Source: Streptomyces xanthophaeus
GTDB taxonomy: Bacteria > Actinomycetota > Actinomycetes > Streptomycetales > Streptomycetaceae
Direction of reading: 5' to 3'
Length of the DNA stretch: 64,000 nucleotides
Assembly: GCF_030440515.1 (NCBI RefSeq)
Contig: NZ_CP076543.1
Span: 1,550,001-1,614,000, forward strand
Shown here: piece by piece, positions 52,271 to 62,098 of the stretch
How the letters are laid out: each line of letters starts with the position of its first letter
Numbering within the stretch: the stretch's first letter is position 1
Made by a program: the position numbers and the translations under genes
The notes under the pieces: generated by a model
Database searches by the model: none
Seen by the model: only the letters and a program-made list of their open reading frames with translations
Told to the model about the DNA's origin: nothing

Positions 52271-53439
52271 TGTTCGTCCTGGTCCTTGGGGGCGGCGGGG
52301 TCGCGCCGCCCCAGCTGCTGCGCGTAGCGCTCGTACCGCTCGTAGCGCTCGACCCGGCGGCGGGTGGCGCGGCGGAAGCGGCGGGCGACGAGCCGGGCGA
52401 GGTCGGCGGCGCCGACCATGCCCGCCTCGGGTCCGAGCTGGGCCTTGGCGATACGGGCTTCGGGGCGGTAGCCGCGACCGGTGAGGTGGCGGCGGAAGGC
52501 GTCCCGGGCCGGACCGATCAGCAGGTCGTCGGCGGCGCTGACGCCGCCGCCGATGACGAAGCAGGACGGGTCGAGGGCGGCGGCGAGGTTGGCGATGCCG
52601 ACACCCAGCCACTGGCCGATGTCCTGGAGCAGCTCGACGCACATGGCGTCGCCCTCGCGGGCCAGCTCGGTGATCAGCGGTCCCGTGATCTCGGAGACGT
52701 TGCCGCCGACCCGGGCGATGATGTTGTACGCGACCGGCGAGTCGGCGGGGGCCAGCTCGCGGGCCTCGCGGACCAGGGCGTTCCCGGAGCTGTACTGCTC
52801 CCAGCAGCCGCGGTTGCCGCAGGGGCAGCGGTGGCCGCCGGGGACGACCTGCATATGGCCGAATTCGCCCGCGACCCCGTACCGGCCGCGCTTGACCTGG
52901 CCGCCTTCGAGGATGGCCCCGCCGATGCCGGTGCCGAGCGTGATCATGACGAGGTGGTCCTCGCCGCGTCCGGCGCCGAAGCGCCATTCCGCCCAGGCGG
53001 CGGTGTTGGCATCGTTGTCGACCATGACCGGGACCGCGAGCCGGGACTGGAGGGCGTCGCGCAGGGGCTCGTCGCGCCAGGCCAGGTGGGGTGCGAACAG
53101 CACGCGGGAACGGTCGGCGTCGACCCAGCCGGCCGCCCCGATGCCGACCGCGTGCACGTCGTGCCGGTCGGAGAGGTCCAGCACCAGCTCGACGATGGTG
53201 TCCTCGACGACCTTGGGGCTCTTGGACTTGTCCGGGGTCTCCGTGCGGATCTTCTCCAGGATGATCCCGTCGGCGTCGACGACACCGGCCATCACCTTGG
53301 TGCCGCCGATGTCGATGCCGACCGTGGGGACGCGCGGGGCCGTCAGGTGCGACCGGCGCTCCCGGGTCCCGATGGTCCGCAGGACGGTGCCTCGCGCCGA
53401 CCCCCGGTGGGTGAGCGTGAAGTCCCGGTACGTGCTCAT
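52267..53439 (-). CDS. ROK-family sugar kinase (glucokinase-like)
   Basis: 390 residues. ATP site [17 protein letters not shown], the zinc/ROK signature [17 protein letters not shown], and [13 protein letters not shown] are complete, so it should be an active kinase rather than a bare repressor; there is no N-terminal helix-turn-helix. About 45 basic residues at the C-terminus, rich in Arg and Tyr (repeats RYERYERY), are an extension beyond the fold. The start overlaps the ABC ATPase stop (ATGA). It probably phosphorylates the imported sugar. Confidence 0.93.
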   Translation of the reverse strand: MSTYRDFTLTHRGSARGTVLRTIGTRERRSHLTAPRVPTVGIDIGGTKVMAGVVDADGIILEKIRTETPDKSKSPKVVEDTIVELVLDLSDRHDVHAVGIGAAGWVDADRSRVLFAPHLAWRDEPLRDALQSRLAVPVMVDNDANTAAWAEWRFGAGRGEDHLVMITLGTGIGGAILEGGQVKRGRYGVAGEFGHMQVVPGGHRCPCGNRGCWEQYSSGNALVREARELAPADSPVAYNIIARVGGNVSEITGPLITELAREGDAMCVELLQDIGQWLGVGIANLAAALDPSCFVIGGGVSAADDLLIGPARDAFRRHLTGRGYRPEARIAKAQLGPEAGMVGAADLARLVARRFRRATRRRVERYERYERYAQQLGRRDPAAPKDQDEQ

Positions 53440-54377
53440 CGAGTCGTGTCGTCCCTCTTGGGTGCGGTGGTTCGGGGAGGCCGGCCGGCCTCGTCGGCCG
53501 GGCCGCCGCGACCGGCTGCGCCGTCCGTCGCGGCCGTGGCGTGTGGGGCGCCTGCCCCTGATTCTGCCACTCGCTCCAGTTCGTGGCTCAGCTCGTCCAG
53601 CTCGGAGCCGCCCGCCATCTGCCGGGTGAGCTCGTCGAGCGTGATCGAGTCGCGGGTGTGGCTGCCCGCCATGGCGCCGCGTTTGAGGAGGACGAAACGG
53701 TCTCCGACCAGGTACGCGTGGTGCGGGTTGTGGGTGATCAGGACCACGCCGAGGCCCGCGTCCCGGGCGGCGGCGACGTACTTGAGGACCACTCCGGACT
53801 GCTTGACGCCGAGGGCCGCGGTGGGCTCGTCGAGTACGAGGACCTTCGCCCCGAAGTACACGGCGCGGGCGATGGCCACGCACTGCCGCTCACCGCCGGA
53901 CAGCGTGCCGATGGGCTGGTCCACGTCGCGCAGGTCGATGCCCATGCGCAGCAGCTCGGTGCGGGTCGTCTCGCGCATGAGGTCCACGTCGAGGCGGCGG
54001 AGGGGTCCGCGGCCCTTGGTGGGCTCGGAGCCGAGGAAGAAGTTCCGCCAGACGGGCATGAGCGGGACGACGGCGAGGTCCTGGTAGACGGTGGCGATGC
54101 CGCGGTCGAGGGCCGCTCGGGGGTTGGCGAGGACGGTCTCCTCCCCCTCGATCTCGAAGGTGCCGGCGTCGTGCCGGTGCAGCCCCGCGATGATCTTGAT
54201 GAGGGTGGACTTGCCGGCACCGTTGTCACCGAGGACACAGGTGATCTCGCCCGCCGAGACCTCCAGGGAGACCCCTTGGAGGGCGCGGATGTTCCCGTAG
54301 AACTTGCTGACGCCGGTCAGCTCGACCAGGGCGGTGCCCGCTCCTGGCCCGGTCGCGGTCTTTTCGGTCGTGGTCAC
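53436..54377 (-). CDS. Sugar ABC transporter ATPase (single-domain)
   Basis: 313 residues from a GTG at 54377 overlapping the permease stop. Walker [10 protein letters not shown], signature [15 protein letters not shown], Walker [14 protein letters not shown]-loop ITHNPHHAY. Ribose/xylose-type ATPases usually have two fused cassettes; this is a single-cassette form, as in FrcA-type systems, with a 50-residue disordered tail rich in Ala, Gly and Asp. It works with the adjacent permease and binding protein. Confidence 0.93.
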   Translation of the reverse strand: MTTTEKTATGPGAGTALVELTGVSKFYGNIRALQGVSLEVSAGEITCVLGDNGAGKSTLIKIIAGLHRHDAGTFEIEGEETVLANPRAALDRGIATVYQDLAVVPLMPVWRNFFLGSEPTKGRGPLRRLDVDLMRETTRTELLRMGIDLRDVDQPIGTLSGGERQCVAIARAVYFGAKVLVLDEPTAALGVKQSGVVLKYVAAARDAGLGVVLITHNPHHAYLVGDRFVLLKRGAMAGSHTRDSITLDELTRQMAGGSELDELSHELERVAESGAGAPHATAATDGAAGRGGPADEAGRPPRTTAPKRDDTTR

Positions 54378-55417
54378 TTGGTTGCCTCCGCCCGCTTGCG
54401 GACCCATGCGTTGAGCAGCGTGGCCAGCAGGAGCATCGCGCCGAGGAAGAACTTGAACCAGTCCGGATTCCACTGGGCGTACACGATGCCGTTGCTGGTC
54501 ATGCCGAAGATGAAGGCGCCGACCGCCGAGCCGATGGCGGACCCGTAGCCGCCGGTCATCAGACAGCCGCCGATCACGGCCGCGATGATGTAGAGGAACT
54601 CGTTGCCCACGCCCTCGCCCGACTGGACCACGTCGAACGAGAAGAGGATGTGCTGGCCGGAGATCCAGGCGCACAGGGCGACGCCCATGTAGAGCCCGAT
54701 ACGGGTCTTCACGACGGGCACGCCGGTGGCGCGGGCCGCGTCGGCCCCGCCGCCCACGGCGAAGATCCAGTTCCCGGCGCGGGTGCGCAGCAGGATCCAG
54801 GTGGCGACGGCCACGATGGCGAACCACCACAGGATGGTGACCTTGAGGGTGACCGAGCCGATGTTCCACTGCGAGGCGAAGAGCGCGCGGGCGGAGGAGA
54901 AGCCCTCCATGTCGGCGATGGTCTTGGTGGAGACCGTGCCGGTGATCAGCTTGGTGAAGCCGAGGTTCAGGCCGGTCAGCATCAGGAAGGTGCCGAGCGT
55001 GATGATGAAGCTGGGCAGCTTCGTGCGGGTCAGCATGAATCCGTTGAAGAACCCGATGGCGAGGGTGACCAGCAGGGACACACCGACGCCGACCCAGACG
55101 TTGGCGGTCATCTGGTAGCTGAACATCGAGCTCACCAGTGCCGAGGTCGTGACCATGACGCCCGCGGAGAGGTCGAACTCGCCGCCGATCATCAGCAGCG
55201 CCACCGGGGCGGCCATGATCCCGATGGTGGAGGCCGAGTAGAGGACCGTGCTGAGGCTGGAGGCCTGCAGGAAGGTCGGCGCGACGATGGAGAAGAAGAC
55301 GAAGACGGCGACGGCGCCGACCACCGAGCCCAGCTCCGGGCGGGCGAGCAGCTTGCGCAGGGTGGAGGTGGGGGCGAGCCGTTCGTCGGGCCCGTCGAAG
55401 GGTGCGGCCGCGCTCAT
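54374..55417 (-). CDS. Sugar ABC transporter permease (RbsC/FrcC type)
   Basis: 347 residues with about 10 membrane helices. The BPD_transp_2 fold is evident: [26 protein letters not shown] motif, [15 protein letters not shown], and [21 protein letters not shown], where RbsC-type permeases carry the cytoplasmic coupling region. It overlaps the binding-protein stop by four bases and the ATPase start by four bases, in one operon. The substrate is a monosaccharide or polyol, possibly inositol given the divergent MocA gene. Confidence 0.93.
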   Translation of the reverse strand: MSAAAPFDGPDERLAPTSTLRKLLARPELGSVVGAVAVFVFFSIVAPTFLQASSLSTVLYSASTIGIMAAPVALLMIGGEFDLSAGVMVTTSALVSSMFSYQMTANVWVGVGVSLLVTLAIGFFNGFMLTRTKLPSFIITLGTFLMLTGLNLGFTKLITGTVSTKTIADMEGFSSARALFASQWNIGSVTLKVTILWWFAIVAVATWILLRTRAGNWIFAVGGGADAARATGVPVVKTRIGLYMGVALCAWISGQHILFSFDVVQSGEGVGNEFLYIIAAVIGGCLMTGGYGSAIGSAVGAFIFGMTSNGIVYAQWNPDWFKFFLGAMLLLATLLNAWVRKRAEATK

Positions 55418-56424
55418 CGGCTGCCCCGCTTGATGTACTCCTCCAGCTTGCCCGCCTCGTCGGCGGTCACGATCTGCGGGCCGGTCAGCACGGGACGGCC
55501 GCCGCCGAGCACGTTCGCGTTGTAGCGGTAGAGCCAGAGCAGGTCGATGGCCTCGTAGCCCTGCAGGTACGGCTGCTGGTCGACGGCGAAGCCGAGGGCT
55601 CCGGACTTCAGGTCGCGGGCGACGGACTCGTTGAGGTCGAAGGTGTCGACCTCGGCCTTGCTGCCGGCCGCGTCCTTGGCCTTGACGGCGGTGGGCGCGA
55701 AGGGTGCGCCGAGGGTGACGATCGCGTCGACGGAGGGGTCCGCCTGGAGCTGGGCCTGGATCGCCGCCTGGACGGAGGGCATGTTGGTGCCTTCGACGTA
55801 CAGGTTCTCCATCGTTCCGGAGAAGGTCTTCTTGGCCCCGGCACAGCGCTGCTCGTGGCCGACGTTGCCCTGCTCGTGCAGGACGCAGACGGCCCGCTTC
55901 TTCCCTCGCTTGTTCAGCTCGGTGCCGACGGCCTCGCCCGCGATCACCTCGTCCTGGCCGATGTGGGTCAGGGCCCCGTACGCGGCGGACTGGGCCGAGC
56001 CGGAGTTGACCGTGATCACCGGAATGCCGGCCTTGACGGCCTTGGCGAGGACGTCCTTGAGGGCCTCGGGCTTGGCCAGGCTGACGACGATGCCGTCGAC
56101 CTTCTGGTCGATGGCGTTCTGCACGAACTGTGCCTGCTGCTGGGCCTGGTCGTCGTGGGCGTAGACGAAGTTGATGTTGTCCTTCGCCGCGGCCTCCTTG
56201 GCGCCCTTCTGGACGATGTCCCAGAAGGTGTCGCCGTCGCCCGCGTGCGTGACCATCGCGAAGGTCCAGCGCGGCGTGGAGACGGCCGGCCGGCCCGCCT
56301 CGGCGGCCCTCGCGCGCTCCTCGGCGCGCTTGCCGCCCGTACTGCTGCAGCCCGCGAGCGAGGCCCCCAGTACCGCCGCGAGCACGGCGCACACGACGCG
56401 TACCCCTGTCCGAACCCTAGCCAC
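55414..56424 (-). CDS. Periplasmic-type sugar-binding lipoprotein
   Basis: About 336 residues from a GTG at 56424 (AGGGAAGGG upstream); a TTG at 56451 is a weaker option. Lipobox [10 protein letters not shown]. The mature part is a LacI/RbsB-like type I binding fold ([66 protein letters not shown]). Two cysteines in [18 protein letters not shown] could form a disulphide. It delivers the sugar to the adjacent permease and is the first gene of the operon. Confidence 0.93.
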   Translation of the reverse strand: MARVRTGVRVVCAVLAAVLGASLAGCSSTGGKRAEERARAAEAGRPAVSTPRWTFAMVTHAGDGDTFWDIVQKGAKEAAAKDNINFVYAHDDQAQQQAQFVQNAIDQKVDGIVVSLAKPEALKDVLAKAVKAGIPVITVNSGSAQSAAYGALTHIGQDEVIAGEAVGTELNKRGKKRAVCVLHEQGNVGHEQRCAGAKKTFSGTMENLYVEGTNMPSVQAAIQAQLQADPSVDAIVTLGAPFAPTAVKAKDAAGSKAEVDTFDLNESVARDLKSGALGFAVDQQPYLQGYEAIDLLWLYRYNANVLGGGRPVLTGPQIVTADEAGKLEEYIKRGSR

Positions 56425-56444
56425 GTCGCCGCGCCCTTCCCTCG

Positions 56445-56615
56445 TCACCAATTCGGTCCGTCGTCGAGCCGGTCACCAATCCGGTCATTCCGGCTCCATT
56501 CCGGTCCAGCCGCTCAGTATCCGCCACAGTCGACCATGAAGGGTCATCGGGGCACGCACGGTCAGGTTGACATGCGCGGGCGGATTGACAGGTTCCGCCG
56601 ACAGGGTCAGGTTGA
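56445..56615. promoter_or_regulatory. Repeat-rich divergent control region of the sugar ABC operon and MocA gene
   Basis: Near the ABC side, TCACCAATTCGGTC (56445-56458) is repeated as TCACCAATCCGGTC (56473-56486), 28 bases apart. Near the MocA side, GGTCAGGTTGA occurs at 56560-56570 and again at 56605-56615, and TTGACA occurs at 56567 and 56585. Each side thus has its own pair of direct repeats, suggesting two regulator sites or one regulator with two modes. No regulator gene lies next to them. Confidence 0.5.
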
Positions 56616-56619
56616 GTGC

Positions 56620-57633
56620 ATGCGCATCGGCTTGATCGGAACGGGCCGGATCGGGTCCTTCCACGCGGCGGTACTGGCCCGCCACCCGGAGGCGGGCTCG
56701 CTCCTGCTCGCGGACGCCGACCCCGCGCGGGCGGCGCGCCTCGCCGACCGGCTCGGGGCCACCGCCGCGCCCTCCGTGGAGCAGGTCTTCACCTGGGGCG
56801 TGGACGCGGTGGTGGTGGCGTCGGCGACCGAGGCGCACGCGGACCTCGTCGTACGGGCGGTCCGCGGCGGGCTGCCGGTGTTCTGCGAGAAGCCGCTGGC
56901 CCCTGACCTGAACCGGACCCTTGCGGCCCTGCGGGAGGTCACGGCCGCGGGCGGACTGCTCCAGGTGGGCTTCATGCGCCGCTTCGACGCGGGCTACGGC
57001 ACGGCCCGGGACCTGGTCCGTTCGGGCGCCCTGGGGCGGCTGCACACCGTCCGGACGATGACGGCCGACCCGGCGCCGCCGGCGGCCGCGTACCTGGCGA
57101 CCTCGGGCGGGCTGTACCGGGACTGCCTGGTGCACGACTTCGACATGGTCCGCTGGGTGACCGGGCGCGAGGTGGTCGAGGTGTACGCGGCCGGGTCGGA
57201 CGCGGGTCCGGCGCTCTTCCGGGAGACGGGCGACATCGACACCGCGGCCGCCGTGCTCACGCTGGACGACGGAACCCTGGTCACGGCGACCGGTACCCGG
57301 TGCAACGGCGCCGGGTACGACGTGCGGATGGAGCTGGCCGGGGAGCGGGACCAGGTCTCCGTCGGGCTGGACGACCGGACGCCGATCGCCTCCACCGAAC
57401 CGCACGGGCCTCCCCCGGCGAGCAAGCCGTGGACGGGCTTCCTCGAACGTTTCGCCCCGGCCTACGAGGCCGAGCTCGCGGCCTTCGTCCAGCTGGTGCG
57501 CGGCGAGGGCGCCAACCCGTGCGACGGCCGGGAGGCGCTGGCGGCGTTCCGGATCGCGGAGGCCTGTGAACTCTCGCGCCGGGAGCGGCGCAGGGTGCGG
57601 CTGGAGGAGCTCCCGGACCTGCCGGTTCTGTAA
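56620..57633 (+). CDS. Gfo/Idh/MocA-family dehydrogenase (inositol 2-dehydrogenase-like)
   Basis: 337 residues. Rossmann opening RIGLIGTGRIGSFHAAVLARH, then the catalytic-lysine motif FCEKPLAPD and GGLYRDCLVHDFDMVRWVTG with the conserved aspartate and histidine. It resembles IolG-type inositol dehydrogenases and related sugar dehydrogenases. It is divergent from a sugar ABC operon, so the imported compound may be oxidised by it. No other iol genes are present, so the substrate is uncertain. Confidence 0.92.
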   Translation: MRIGLIGTGRIGSFHAAVLARHPEAGSLLLADADPARAARLADRLGATAAPSVEQVFTWGVDAVVVASATEAHADLVVRAVRGGLPVFCEKPLAPDLNRTLAALREVTAAGGLLQVGFMRRFDAGYGTARDLVRSGALGRLHTVRTMTADPAPPAAAYLATSGGLYRDCLVHDFDMVRWVTGREVVEVYAAGSDAGPALFRETGDIDTAAAVLTLDDGTLVTATGTRCNGAGYDVRMELAGERDQVSVGLDDRTPIASTEPHGPPPASKPWTGFLERFAPAYEAELAAFVQLVRGEGANPCDGREALAAFRIAEACELSRRERRRVRLEELPDLPVL

Positions 57634-57696
57634 GGGGGGCACGGGGCCACAGTACGGCGGGTGATCAGCGTCGGCTGCGGCGCTTTCCGGACACGC

Positions 57697-58638
57697 TCAG
57701 GGGGTGGCGGGGGCTGTTCCGGGCGCGGGGGTCACGGCGCGCCGGCCCCAGGCGGTGCCGGCGAGGACCAGGAGGGCCCCGGCCAGGCCAAGGGGGCCGA
57801 GGTGGTCGCCGCCGATGGCGATACCGGCGACGGCGGCCCACAGGGGCTCGGTGCCCAGCAGCAGGCTGACCCGGGAGGGCGAGGTGCGGCGTACGGCCCA
57901 CATCTGCACGAAGAAGGCGAACAGGGTGCAGAAGACGGAGAGGAAGGCGAGCCCGGCCCATTCGGCGGCCCCGAAGCCGGCGGCGGCGGCCCAGGGGCTG
58001 TCACCGGTCCCGGGTACGGCGGCCAGCAGGGCGAAGACGAGGACCGCGGCGCCGAGCTGGACGGTGGTCAGGGACAGCGAGTCGGCGTCCTGGACGGCCT
58101 CGATGCGGGCCATGAGCAGGACGTGCAGGGTCCGGGCGAGGGCGGCGCCGAGGATGAGCAGGTCACCCGTGCTGGGCGCGGTGAAGCCGGCGCCCTGGGT
58201 GAGGAGCACGACCCCGGCGACGGAGACGGCGGCGGCACCGAGGAAACCGGCGGAGGGCGCCCGCTTCCTGACGGCCGCTTCGGCGAGCGGGGTGAAGATC
58301 ATCGTCAGGCTGATGATCAGCCCGGCGTTGGTGGCGGAGGTGTGGACGACCCCGTAGGTCTCCAGGAGGAAGATCCCGCCGAGTACGAAGCCCAGCAGCC
58401 CGGCGCCGCGCAGCTGGGCGGGGCCGAGGGCGCGCAGCCGCGCCCACCCGGCGACGACGAGCACGGGCAGCACGAGCGCGAACCGGAGCACGAGGACGGC
58501 GATGACGGTGTGGGTGGTGGTGATGCCCTTGGCGGCGAGATAGCTGCCGCCCCAGACGACGGCGACGGCCAGCACGGGCAGATCGGCGAGCCAGGCCCGG
58601 CGCGGGGCGGCTTCGAGGGCGGGCGAGATCACGGTCAA
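57697..58638 (-). CDS. EamA/DMT-family transporter
   Basis: 313 residues with ten hydrophobic helices in two EamA repeats (AVAVVWGGSYLAAKGITTTH at the first). The TTG at 58638 is preceded by GGAG; a GTG at 58632 is possible. Likely an exporter of amino acids or small metabolites. It is tail-to-tail with the MocA gene and head-to-head with the small gene 58772-59143. Nothing close by suggests the substrate. Confidence 0.88.
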   Translation of the reverse strand: MTVISPALEAAPRRAWLADLPVLAVAVVWGGSYLAAKGITTTHTVIAVLVLRFALVLPVLVVAGWARLRALGPAQLRGAGLLGFVLGGIFLLETYGVVHTSATNAGLIISLTMIFTPLAEAAVRKRAPSAGFLGAAAVSVAGVVLLTQGAGFTAPSTGDLLILGAALARTLHVLLMARIEAVQDADSLSLTTVQLGAAVLVFALLAAVPGTGDSPWAAAAGFGAAEWAGLAFLSVFCTLFAFFVQMWAVRRTSPSRVSLLLGTEPLWAAVAGIAIGGDHLGPLGLAGALLVLAGTAWGRRAVTPAPGTAPATP

Positions 58639-58771
58639 CGGAGGTCTCCGACATCAGGGGAGGGGTGGAGACTTCGGCGGCTCGCACGGGTGCGGGCACA
58701 CCGTACCGGAGCCGATCATGCCGGGCGACCCCTTTCCGGGCCCGCGCCCCCGGCCCCGTAGCATCGGCGGC

Positions 58772-59143
58772 ATGGCTGATCTCTACGCCCTGGACCTGGC
58801 GTTCGACCTGCTCGACACCACGCCCGCCGATGTGCTCGCGGAGGTGCGGCGCCAGCTGACATCGCCGGACGGCCTCCTCTCGACCCGGGGCCCGGCATGG
58901 CGCGTGGGCGGCATGCTCGTCGGGGAGTTCGGGCCGGGCGAGCGCGGCGGGTGGGCCCTGACCGCCCGCCAGGAGATCCACGAGGAACAGCTCCCGGAGA
59001 TGGAGGACCTCCTCCTGCTCCTGGCCCCCCACATCCGCCCGCCGGGCCCGGTCGGCCGTCTCCGCTTCTACGAGCACGAGTCCCCGGACCTGCTGGTCCT
59101 GCGCGAGGGCCGCGTGGTCCAGCTGGCGCTCGACCCGCGGTAG
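58772..59143 (+). CDS. Conserved hypothetical protein
   Basis: 123 residues from an ATG at 58772. Alpha/beta composition, with AFDLLDTTPADVLAEVRRQL at the start, AWRVGGMLVGEFGPG, then MEDLLLLLAPHIRPPG and LRFYEHESPDLLVLREGRVV. The strand-helix pattern resembles small stress-type or NTF2/SnoaL-sized folds, but I cannot name it. No signal peptide. Confidence 0.7.
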   Translation: MADLYALDLAFDLLDTTPADVLAEVRRQLTSPDGLLSTRGPAWRVGGMLVGEFGPGERGGWALTARQEIHEEQLPEMEDLLLLLAPHIRPPGPVGRLRFYEHESPDLLVLREGRVVQLALDPR

Positions 59144-59463
59144 GGGGTGCCGCTGCAGCCTGCCCGGCAGGGTCGAGGCGGGTCCCGGTGCGCGTACGCC
59201 GAGTTCCAGCGGTACGACGGCCCGCGCGCAGGCCTCGCCGACGGGCGAGGCCGCGGTGGTGCCGGAGCGCGAACAGCGGGCGATCTTCGTCAGGTGGAAC
59301 CAGCGCGGCGAAGCCGGGTAGGCCGGTCCGGAGCTACGACGAGCTGACCCGGCTGCCCGCACCGCACCGGCAGCCGGCGGAGGGTGCGCGGCGGCCGACA
59401 CCGGCGACGGCTACCGGTTCCGGGGGCACCCGGGCAGACGAGGAACGGATCCGCAGCGCCGGG
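59144..59463. other. Intergenic stretch with decayed coding-like sequence
   Basis: 320 bases between convergent genes. One plus-strand frame (about 59240-59322) shows codon-like G/C bias and ends at TAG (GEAAVVPEREQRAIFVRWNQ); another segment (about 59329-59460) reads YDELTRLPAPHRQPAEG. Neither has a start or ribosome site. They may be remnants of one broken gene, or GC-bias chance. No RNA or hairpin was recognised. Confidence 0.4.
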
Positions 59464-60081
59464 TCAGGCGCCGACGGTGCCGAACGACGCCCGGCCCGTC
59501 GGCCGGTAGGTGTGGACGGCGGTCCCGGCCGGTGTCGTACGTGAACTCGCCATCTCATAGGCGGTCGGCAGCCCGCCGGTGGGGAACAGCCTCTGCCCCG
59601 CGCCGAGCACCACGGGGAACACCAGCAGGTTGATCTCTTCCACGAGGTCCCGTGCGAGCAGCCACTGCGCGAGCTGCCCGCTGCCGTGCACCTGGAGCTC
59701 CCCGTCCAGCGTGTCCTTGACCCGGACGATCTCGCCCTGCAGGTGCTCCCCGTCGAGCACGGTGACCGGCCCCCAGGCCGGCTCCGTGAGGGTGGTCGAG
59801 GCCACGTACTTGGGCAGCCGGTTCAGCTTGCCCGCGACGGGGTCGGCGGGGTCGTCGTGCTCCGGCCAGTACGCGGCGAAGATCTCGTACGTCTTCCGCC
59901 CGAGCAGGAACGCCTCGGCCCGCCCGAACACCTCGGTGATGAACTCCCCCATCCCCTCATCGGCGAACGGCGCGACCCACCCCCCGTACTCGAACCCGCC
60001 ACCCCGATCCTCGTCGGGCCCCCCGGGCGCCTGCATCACGCCGTCCAGCGTCACGAAGGTGGTCAAGGTCAGCTTCCCCAT
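59464..60081 (-). CDS. Dihydrofolate-reductase-like (RibD C-terminal fold) reductase
   Basis: 205 residues from the ATG at 60081. The DHFR/RibD-C fold is recognised from LTTFVTLDGVMQAPGGPDED, EAFLLGRKTYEIFAAYWPE, HGSGQLAQWLLARDLVEEINLLVFPVVLGAGQRLF-type segment. Such short proteins are NADPH-dependent reductases of unknown substrate and are common in actinobacteria. It is the last clearly chromosomal gene before the accessory segment to the right. Confidence 0.9.
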   Translation of the reverse strand: MGKLTLTTFVTLDGVMQAPGGPDEDRGGGFEYGGWVAPFADEGMGEFITEVFGRAEAFLLGRKTYEIFAAYWPEHDDPADPVAGKLNRLPKYVASTTLTEPAWGPVTVLDGEHLQGEIVRVKDTLDGELQVHGSGQLAQWLLARDLVEEINLLVFPVVLGAGQRLFPTGGLPTAYEMASSRTTPAGTAVHTYRPTGRASFGTVGA

Positions 60082-60472
60082 GGCTCTGCGCTCCTCGCTC
60101 GGTGGTCCGTCCACAAATGCAGACTCCCGTACCCCCACCAACTCATCGCACCGCCACGCGAGCCCCGACGCTTTCCGTCACCCCGCCTATCGCACCCCTC
60201 CCCCCATCGGGTGTCCGAAGAGAAGACCCCGGAGGCCTCGGTGGCGGCGCTGGGCGTGAATTCCGCAACCGGCTCAAGCTCAGCCCGGCGTCGTTCAGGG
60301 CCCCGCCTACGCCGGCAACGCCGGAATGCAGAGCAGCCGCCTGACGACACCACATCCACTCTGCGCCCCTGCCGAGATCACCAACTGGCCCTGGCAGCGG
60401 CGGCGACCTGTTGTTGCACCGCGTGGGGCGACCTGAAGCCGACCGCAGGAACAACCCGCACAAACTGGTGGC
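60082..60472 (+). other. Left edge of the accessory segment, decayed sequence without an intact gene
   Basis: 391 bases with no open frame that has both start and family features. The piece about 60398-60496 encodes, in one frame, RRNNPHKLVAWMRGAH with G/C-biased codons before a stop, and could be the end of a broken gene that once preceded the excisionase, as rep does in AICE elements. No tRNA gene or repeat of an att core was found here. Confidence 0.4.
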
Positions 60473-60665
60473 GTGGATGCGCGGAGCTCACCCCAGGAAC
60501 TGCTGACCGTGGGCCAGGTCAAGGCCCGCCTCAAGCTCGCCGCTCCGCTGTCTACGACCTACTCCGGACCCAGAAGCGCCTCGACCACCCTCGGACGCGC
60601 CCGCCGCATCCCCGCCCGCTCTCTTACCGTTCTTCCGCCAACGACTCGGCCAGGACTCCGTCTGA
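60473..60665 (+). pseudogene. xis: Excisionase-like helix-turn-helix gene, broken by frameshifts
   Basis: Reading from the GTG at 60473, frame 2 gives QELLTVGQVKARLKL; frame 1 then gives RRSAVYDLLRTQKRLD; frame 2 resumes with TLGRARRIPARSLT, and frame 3 ends FFRQRLGQDSV-TGA at 60665. Joined, these are a typical MerR-like excisionase of Streptomyces integrative elements (LTVxQVxxRLxLGRSxVYDLLRT... RRIPAxxL). At least three small indels are needed to restore one frame. The final TGA overlaps the ATG of the integrase gene (TGATG), the normal xis-int arrangement. Confidence 0.78.
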
Positions 60666-61971
60666 TGACCACCTCCCGCGACGCCACCCCTCCCACCGCG
60701 TCCGCGCCAATGGCGACGGGACCGCCTACCAGCGCAAGGACGGACGCTGGGAAGCCGCCGGCTACGTCCTCGCCCCGGGCAACACCCGCAAGCGCATCCG
60801 CGTCTACGGAACCACCCGCACGGAAGCCTTGGCCAAGCTCACGGAGAAGATCGCCAACAGCAACCGCGGCGTCCCCGTACCCTCCGCACAGGGCAGTGTG
60901 GCTGCGTATCTGACGTACTGGCTGGAGGCTGTCGCCGTCCACCAGCTCCGCGAGAACACCCACACGCGATACACGGCCTGCGTCCGCCAACACCTCGTCC
61001 CCGGCTTGGGTAAGAAGAAGCTCGCCAAGCTCACAGCCAAGGACGTCCGCACCTGGCTCAACCAGCTCCGCACCACCTGCCAGTGCTGCGCACGCGGCAT
61101 CGACGCCGGCCGTACTCAGCCCCGTTGCTGCGCCGCCGGAGCGTGCTGCTCCAAGCGGCTCTCCCCGCTGACGCTGGCGTACATCCACTCCGTGCTCAAG
61201 TCCGCCCTGGAGCACGCCGTCCGCGAGGAAGAGATCACTCGCAATGTCGCCCGTAATGTCCGCACGGGCACACCGCGTCCACGCCGCTTCGAACCACTCA
61301 CGGCCGACGAAGCCCGCCAGTTCCTCGCCGCTGCCCGAAACAACCGCCTGCACGCGCTGTACGAACTCGCTCTCCGCACCGGCCTCCGCAAAGGCGAGCT
61401 CCTCGGCCTCCAGTGGGAAGACGTCGACCTCAGTGCCGGTACTGCCAGCATCCGCCGCACTCTCCAGCGCACCCAGACCGGTGGGCTGACCAGCCTGCCC
61501 ACCAAAACCCGCGCATCCGAAAGGCGCATCGCCCTCCCGCGCGAGTGCATCCACTCGTTGAAAGAACACCATGAAGGTCAGAAAGCAGAACGTGAGGCGG
61601 CAGCGGAAGGACGGAAGGACAACGGCCTCGTCTTCACCACGCTGGCGGGCGGGCCGCTCGATCCCGCGAACTTCAATCGCAACTTCCGAGCCCTCCTCGA
61701 TCGGGCAGGGCTCCGCCGCATCCGCTTCCACGACCTCCGACACTCCACCGCCACCCTGCTCCTGGAACAGGGCGTCGAGCTCGTCGTAATCAAGGAACTC
61801 CTCGGCCACGCCCACATCGGCGTCACCGCCACCGTCTACGCTCACGTTCGGATCCGACTGCAGCGCAACGCCGTCGACCTTCTCAGCCACGCCCTCCAGC
61901 ACACCGACGAGACCACCAAGCACGCCAACGGCCGCGAGGAACCTCCACCCTGTGCAGCACCCATCCACTGA
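60665..61971 (+). pseudogene. int: AICE-type tyrosine integrase with a frameshift near its start
   Basis: The catalytic part is complete: Arg in ALRTGLRKGELLGLQWEDV, HDLRHSTATLLLEQG, HAHIGVTATVYAHV with the nucleophile Tyr. Before it lie the core-binding domain (YLTYWLEAVAVHQLRENTHT) and a Cys-rich insertion (TTCQCCARGID... CCAAGACCSKRL). The only suitable start, ATG at 60665, reads MTTSR and then falls out of frame; a single added base near 60680 restores MTTSR-RHPSHRVRANGDGTAYQRK. No ATG, GTG or TTG exists in the integrase frame from 60421 through 60780. Either the gene is inactive, or there is a sequencing error. Confidence 0.85.
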
Positions 61972-62011
61972 CGTTGCGGTCATCTACTGCCGTCAGACAC
62001 CTCAATACAGG

Positions 62012-62051
62012 TCAGAGGCCCCACCGGAAACAAAACCGGTGGGGCCTCTGA
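62012..62051 (+). terminator. Strong hairpin terminator after the integrase
   Basis: A perfect 16-base stem TCAGAGGCCCCACCGG / CCGGTGGGGCCTCTGA with an 8-base A-rich loop, 40 bases after the integrase stop. It also lies ahead of the minus-strand immunity-like gene and may act for both strands. Confidence 0.88.
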
Positions 62052-62098
62052 CACTTCCCGCATGACCGAAGGGAACGAGATTTCACTTTAGAGGATGG

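Noticed and set aside
60082..60472. Search for a tRNA gene or att core left of the integrase
   Set aside because: No tRNA fold and no repeat matching sequence to the right of the integrase was seen within the window.
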